Shown in pieces: positions 6,001-7,567 of a stretch of 7,567 nt of DNA (positions within the stretch are counted from its first letter, which is position 1; every line of letters begins with the position of its first letter). The DNA is from Lentisphaeria bacterium (lineage in GTDB: Bacteria > Verrucomicrobiota > Lentisphaeria > JABSQK01 > UBA12247): the NCBI GenBank assembly GCA_003477185.1, contig DMTJ01000320.1, positions 1 through 7,567 of the forward strand, given 5' to 3'. The notes beneath the pieces are model-generated. The model was not told the DNA's origin, did not search any database, and worked only from the letters and a program-made list of their open reading frames with translations. The translations under genes were made by a program, and so were the position numbers.

Positions 6001-7567
6001 GGATGCCGGGCTGATCAAAGCTGCATGCTGGTGGTGAGTCATCATAGACAAAACTCGACGCTTGCTGCAGAGAAACATTTCCAGCGTTGTCCTGCCCATC
6101 ACAGGTCACCTGGTAGGTCGCGCCGTCGCTCAGGCTGTTCACGTCCAGGTCGATCTGCCACGGCCCCTCGCTAAAGGCAAAGGTAAACAGGCCCACCTGC
6201 CAGACGCTGCCGGTAAAGTAGAACCCGTCTGCCACACGCCGGATTCGAATGCTGCCGTTGTTTAGACCCGAACGGTCATCGGAGAGCGTGCCGCTAATTT
6301 CACCGGGCCAGCTGGTGACGGAAAACACGCCGCTCTGATCAAATAGGCACGTCGGCGGGACTCTGTCCACGATGATATCATCCTGAAGCAGGAGCATGTT
6401 GCCTGCCGCATCGCGATACTCGGCGATCACCGTGTGCTGGCCATCAAAATTCTCAAGCTCAAAGAAAAACTCGGGGGAGAACTGGAACCAGCCCGTCGGT
6501 TCGGTGATCGGCGTCGATAGGCGCATCTCAACCGCGCCTGAGATTCCGCTGGCCAAGGTGACCAGGCGGCTCGTGGTGAAGGCCGGGTCGCCAACGCCAA
6601 TGGAAAAGACACCGGCAGGTGGGGCACGGTCCAAGAGCACATCATCGGATACGGCCAGCACATTGCCAGCCTCGTCCCGAAACTCGGCAAACACCGTCAC
6701 GCTGCCGTCAAGAACTTCCAGAGTCCACGGAAAGTTCTCTTCGTAATCCTGCCAAGGGATAAAGGTCTCGTTGTTGGTCCGGTAACGCATCTCGAAGGCA
6801 CCCACCGCATTTGCCACCAAAGTCACATTTGCAGAGTTCGTATAGATGGGATCTCCCGCGTTTATGCTGAAGCCACCAGTGGGAGCCACGCGATCCAGAA
6901 TGATCTGCTCTTGGACCGAAATCGCGTTATGTGCCTCATCGCGGAACTCGACCGTTACAATCTGCAGGCCATCGTCCTCCAGCAGCTCGAACGAGATGTC
7001 CGCACGTGCGGGCACCGCAAGCCAGTCCGAGAACGCTTCGCTATTGATTCGGGCGCGGTACTCCACGGCGTCAGACTGGATGCGCAACGTCACCGTGCGC
7101 TCACGCGTGAAGCCGTCATTGCCAGAGGCGATCAGCTCAATCGTCCCGCTCGGTAACCCGCGATCCAGCGTGATCGTGTCCGAGACCTCTACGAAGTTAC
7201 CGGCGTCATCGGACAGCTTGACCGTAACCGTCCGCAGGCCGTCTACATCTGCCAGCTGCCAGACGACTTCGTCCGCTATCTCGCTTGGCGCGCCGTACGC
7301 ATCAGAATCATTGGCGATCTGTATCGTCGTGGCCCCGAACTGCGAGATGAGTAGAGTCACGTCCTCCGTCGTTGCGTACTCTGGATCGCCAGAATTAATG
7401 AGCATGGTTGCCGTTGGTGGTGTATCATCCAGGTAGAAGATCTCCTTACAACTACCCTGGTTGCCAGCGGAGTCCGTGACATGAACCGTATGCTCGTAGG
7501 TCTTGCCGCTCTCCAGCGTCTGCAACGGCAGAAAAAGGCTCCAGTTGTCCGTGCCATCTGCCTCGAG
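1..7567 (-). CDS. Giant Ig-like repeat surface/secreted protein (internal fragment, open at both ends)
   Basis: One frame read from base 7567 leftward contains no stop in 2522 codons; base 1 is the first base of the next codon. The fragment alone is roughly 270 kDa, and neither terminus is in the window. The translation is 25 complete and 2 partial Ig-like modules of two types (A about 88 residues, B about 107 residues), joined by short Asp-x-x-x-Pro linkers. The repeated DxAGN turn and the Trp/Tyr core motifs are typical of bacterial Ig-like repeats in long exported proteins. All but one of the 21 cysteines form conserved pairs inside B modules, which suits an oxidising, extracytoplasmic location. 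Lysine is nearly absent (17 residues) while Asp and Glu are abundant, so the protein is acidic. No signal peptide, transmembrane segment, enzyme motif, RTX nonapeptide or sorting signal is visible. An extended stalk or adhesin is an inference from architecture; the specific function is unknown. The reading frame is near certain. Confidence 0.96.
2..478 (-). repeat. A15 and partial A16: type A modules running off the window
   Basis: A15 is 218-478 (residues 2364-2450) and A16 is 2-217 (2451-2522, incomplete). A15 is recognisable from GTMHINVGDP, RNVTV, PWQL, FDGLYTITA, DIQGN and LSDSIAID, but the EMRF core is replaced by VSVQIST and the FSxW tryptophan is missing. A16 returns to consensus with GSFSIGAGNP, ASEMRF, GFGPWLTY and EFRDVAGN, and is cut just after the AGN turn. 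If the super-repeat grammar holds, a third A module should follow in the sequence beyond base 1. Confidence 0.88.
479..1126 (-). repeat. B9-B10: fifth pair of type B Ig-like modules
   Basis: B9 is 806-1126 (residues 2148-2254) and B10 is 479-805 (2255-2363). B9 has CTLDQSG, DWEGAFSGQTVDATS, RLSDGFHFNGQSW, NWSINV, YEVSC and DEWGN. B10 has CNLDQIG, NWAGAVSGTTLDATS, RRETDNRFFNGTDW, a Pro-rich loop (SPIISPDP), SWQLSLP, YAVLC and DTAGNSS. The Cys pairs are 2148/2230 and 2255/2338. Both share GxxxDATS after the WxG segment, suggesting that these two neighbours are more alike than other pairs in that region. Confidence 0.9.
1127..1915 (-). repeat. A12-A14: block of three type A Ig-like modules
   Basis: A12 is 1652-1915 (residues 1885-1972), A13 1391-1651 (1973-2059) and A14 1127-1390 (2060-2147). 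A12 is close to consensus: ATEMRFAND, WSDWIEF, DWTLTDLTG and EFRD, but ALN for AGN. A13 has a shortened entry (FDNLGTRVRDVLIV), an ATEMRLQND core, and AEN in place of AGN, ending RQDVILLD. A14 has IGEGNPGSVDSAVTVLDID, SEMRFAN, EFRDTLGN and SDTVILDR. There are no Cys residues. Together with B7-B8 this block makes one complete 479-residue BB-AAA super-repeat. Confidence 0.92.
1916..2563 (-). repeat. B7-B8: fourth pair of type B Ig-like modules
   Basis: B7 is 2243-2563 (residues 1669-1775) and B8 is 1916-2242 (1776-1884). B7 has NTWPEAVTGTTDDDRAGV, whose DDRxG segment resembles that of B1. It continues with EYYTGSAW, IWSVNLP, YRVTC and DAAGN. B8 is almost the type consensus: GPNSWPGTISGTLTDA, RLSDGFYYAG, SWNLSLP, YRIRC and DNSGN. 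The Cys pairs are 1669/1751 and 1776/1859. B8 would be the best single sequence for a profile search or structure prediction of type B. Confidence 0.92.
2564..3361 (-). repeat. A9-A11: block of three type A Ig-like modules
   Basis: A9 is 3095-3361 (residues 1403-1491), A10 2831-3094 (1492-1579) and A11 2564-2830 (1580-1668). Their cores are IEMRFAT, NLMRFSA and DEMRFRM, and each has a Trp after a Ser-Asp-, Ser-Glu- or Thr-Asn-type pair. AGN decays along the block: EVGN in A9, AGH in A10 and AGL in A11. A11 has the short entry GNPAGVNESVTVL, matched by A14, the third A module of the next block. A9 carries a 17-base sequence (3262-3278) repeated exactly in A12. Confidence 0.9.
3362..3997 (-). 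repeat. B5-B6: third pair of type B Ig-like modules
   Basis: B5 is 3683-3997 (residues 1191-1295) and B6 is 3362-3682 (1296-1402). These are the most altered B modules. B5 has RPPGEVAG, with the usual Trp replaced by Pro. Its core is ENGFYYNGTRF, with Phe for the second Trp, and the usual Tyr before the second Cys is lost (ITISC). B6 has ATWPQNVNFNIED in place of WPGxISGTxTD, the core NDNFYFHGTGW, a Pro-rich stretch LPPGPSALP, and YVATC. DNAGN and DEAGN are intact. The Cys pairs 1191/1270 and 1296/1378 are retained despite the divergence. Confidence 0.88.
3998..4261 (-). repeat. A8: single type A module between two B pairs
   Basis: Residues 1103-1190. This is a canonical A module: GSIAIGSDNPVYATT, RSVTI, AVEMRLRN, FGDWLDF, WVLNDVDG, TVDAEFR, a slightly altered turn NAVGN, SDTIFLD and the linker RQPPI leading into the Cys of B5. 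Every other complete run in the window has three or four A modules, so this position looks like a contracted copy of the AAA spacer. Confidence 0.9.
4262..4906 (-). repeat. B3-B4: second pair of type B Ig-like modules
   Basis: B3 is 4586-4906 (residues 888-994) and B4 is 4262-4585 (995-1102). B3 has DWPGVVSGT, the core SDGLHYDGSSW, GDWSVALP, YFISC and DIAGNSS. B4 starts CIVDQTGVFGPDTWPG, very like B2, and continues with SGTLTDAGSG, TDGKYFSGKSW, YTLTC and DGIGN. The Cys pairs are 888/969 and 995/1078. B4 holds four of the 17 lysines in the whole fragment between residues 1027 and 1050, plus one at 1011. Its exit linker is exceptional: the Asp four residues before the conserved Pro is Gln1097. 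Confidence 0.9.
4907..5710 (-). repeat. A5-A7: block of three type A Ig-like modules
   Basis: A5 is 5438-5710 (residues 620-710), A6 5174-5437 (711-798) and A7 4907-5173 (799-887). All three keep the module outline: TINEGNPAY, EIGFENPTF and TIGPDNPTY starts; VELRF, TQMRF and DEMRV cores; and SDTIILD-like ends. A5 has a longer middle segment and ANN in place of AGN. A6 has EFADNAGN, without the usual Arg. A7 replaces the WxL strand start with HRL and inserts several residues (QQGVNSLQ) before TITVEV, making it the least canonical of this trio. There are no Cys residues. Confidence 0.9.
5711..6349 (-). repeat. B1-B2: first complete pair of type B Ig-like modules
   Basis: B1 is 6026-6349 (residues 407-514) and B2 is 5711-6025 (515-619). 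B1 is close to consensus: CLFDQSG start, SWPGEISGT, a core around ADGFYFTGSVW, YQVTC and DNAGNVS. B2 starts CSFDQPG and has the GPLVWPG motif shared with B4, but its core is altered: GLFYDGVDF, where most members have Trp at the last position. A DELGFD insert follows, and the ending is YSVRC and DEAGN. The Cys pairs are 407/489 and 515/595. Each pair probably forms an intradomain disulfide linking the first strand to a strand near the end of the module (inference from conserved spacing). Confidence 0.9.
6350..7411 (-). repeat. A1-A4: block of four type A Ig-like modules
   Basis: Module boundaries are A1 7148-7411 (residues 53-140), A2 6878-7147 (141-230), A3 6614-6877 (231-318) and A4 6350-6613 (319-406). 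A3 and A4 are canonical, with GGFSINAGDP and GVFSIGVGDP starts, FEMRY and VEMRL cores, EFRDEAGN and EYRDAAGN turns, and DRAPP or DRVPP linkers. A1 and A2 are the most divergent. In A1 the EMRF core becomes TIQIAND and is followed by an unusual Tyr-Gly-Ala-Pro insert, although the turn SDDAGN and SDTITLD are kept. In A2 the core is VEYRARI and the turn is DEAHN. No Cys is present. This is the only run of four A modules in the window, so A1-A2 may be an older or specialised part. Confidence 0.9.
7412..7567 (-). repeat. B0: C-terminal part of a B-like module (partial)
   Basis: Residues 1-52. The fragment has the second half of a B module: NWSLFLP at residues 8-14, a Gly-Lys-Thr-Tyr turn at 21-24, DSAGN at 32-36 and the linker LDDTPPT at 46-52. 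It differs from the complete B modules because the Cys expected four residues after the Tyr is Val28, and there is instead a Cys at position 40, after AGN. It may be a B variant or a third module type; its first half lies outside the window. Confidence 0.75.

Noticed and set aside
1..7567. Recurrent short sequences such as cgcatctc could suggest a CRISPR array or regulatory repeats
   Set aside because: They recur once per A module in the coding frame, encode the EMR core, vary at synonymous sites and lack unique spacers of constant length.
1..7567. Cadherin or RTX calcium-binding repeats
   Set aside because: No cadherin DxNDN signature and no GGxGxDxUx nonapeptides were seen. The modules fit generic bacterial Ig-like repeats better.
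1..7567. A definite taxonomic assignment such as Omnitrophota or Planctomycetota
   Set aside because: Only repeat modules are present, and these spread across many phyla. No marker gene or flanking context supports one lineage.

Overview
The window lies entirely inside one very long protein-coding gene on the minus strand. Reading the reverse complement from base 7567, a single frame stays open for 2522 consecutive codons (bases 7567 to 2) without a stop. Both the start and the end of the gene lie outside the window, so no promoter, ribosome binding site, signal peptide, membrane anchor or terminator can be seen. There is no intergenic DNA, RNA gene, mobile element or CRISPR array. Open frames on the plus strand are antisense shadows of the repeats. 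Residue numbers in this annotation count from the first in-frame codon at base 7567; residue n occupies bases 7568-3n to 7570-3n.

The protein is a bead string of immunoglobulin-like (Ig-like) beta-sandwich modules of two alternating types. Type A is 87 to 91 residues and cysteine-free. Its landmarks are GxFxIGxGNP, a GAxEMRF core, FSxW, DGxxTV, EFRDxAGN and SDTIxLD. Type B is 105 to 109 residues. It starts with Cys, then has WPGxISGTxTDA, a RxSDGxYYxGxxW core, GxWSxxLP, a second Cys in YxVxC, and DxAGN. From N to C terminus the order is (B0 tail) A1-A4, B1-B2, A5-A7, B3-B4, A8, B5-B6, A9-A11, B7-B8, A12-A14, B9-B10, A15, (A16 head). All ten complete B modules come in pairs, separated by runs of four, three, one, three and three A modules. 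This gives a higher-order repeat of about 480 residues (about 1.44 kb), with one copy shortened by two A modules.

The organism cannot be identified. The long unspliced frame, moderately GC-rich codons and bacterial-style Ig-like repeats point to a bacterium. Very large proteins built from such modules occur in several environmental lineages, for example Omnitrophota, Planctomycetota, Chloroflexota and deltaproteobacterial groups. The likely role is an extended extracellular or surface stalk, such as an adhesin, matrix component or spacer holding functional domains encoded outside the window. No catalytic or ligand-binding domain is visible here. The most notable features are the strict BB/A(n) grammar, the confinement of cysteines to the B modules, and an extreme shortage of lysine (17 in 2522 residues).
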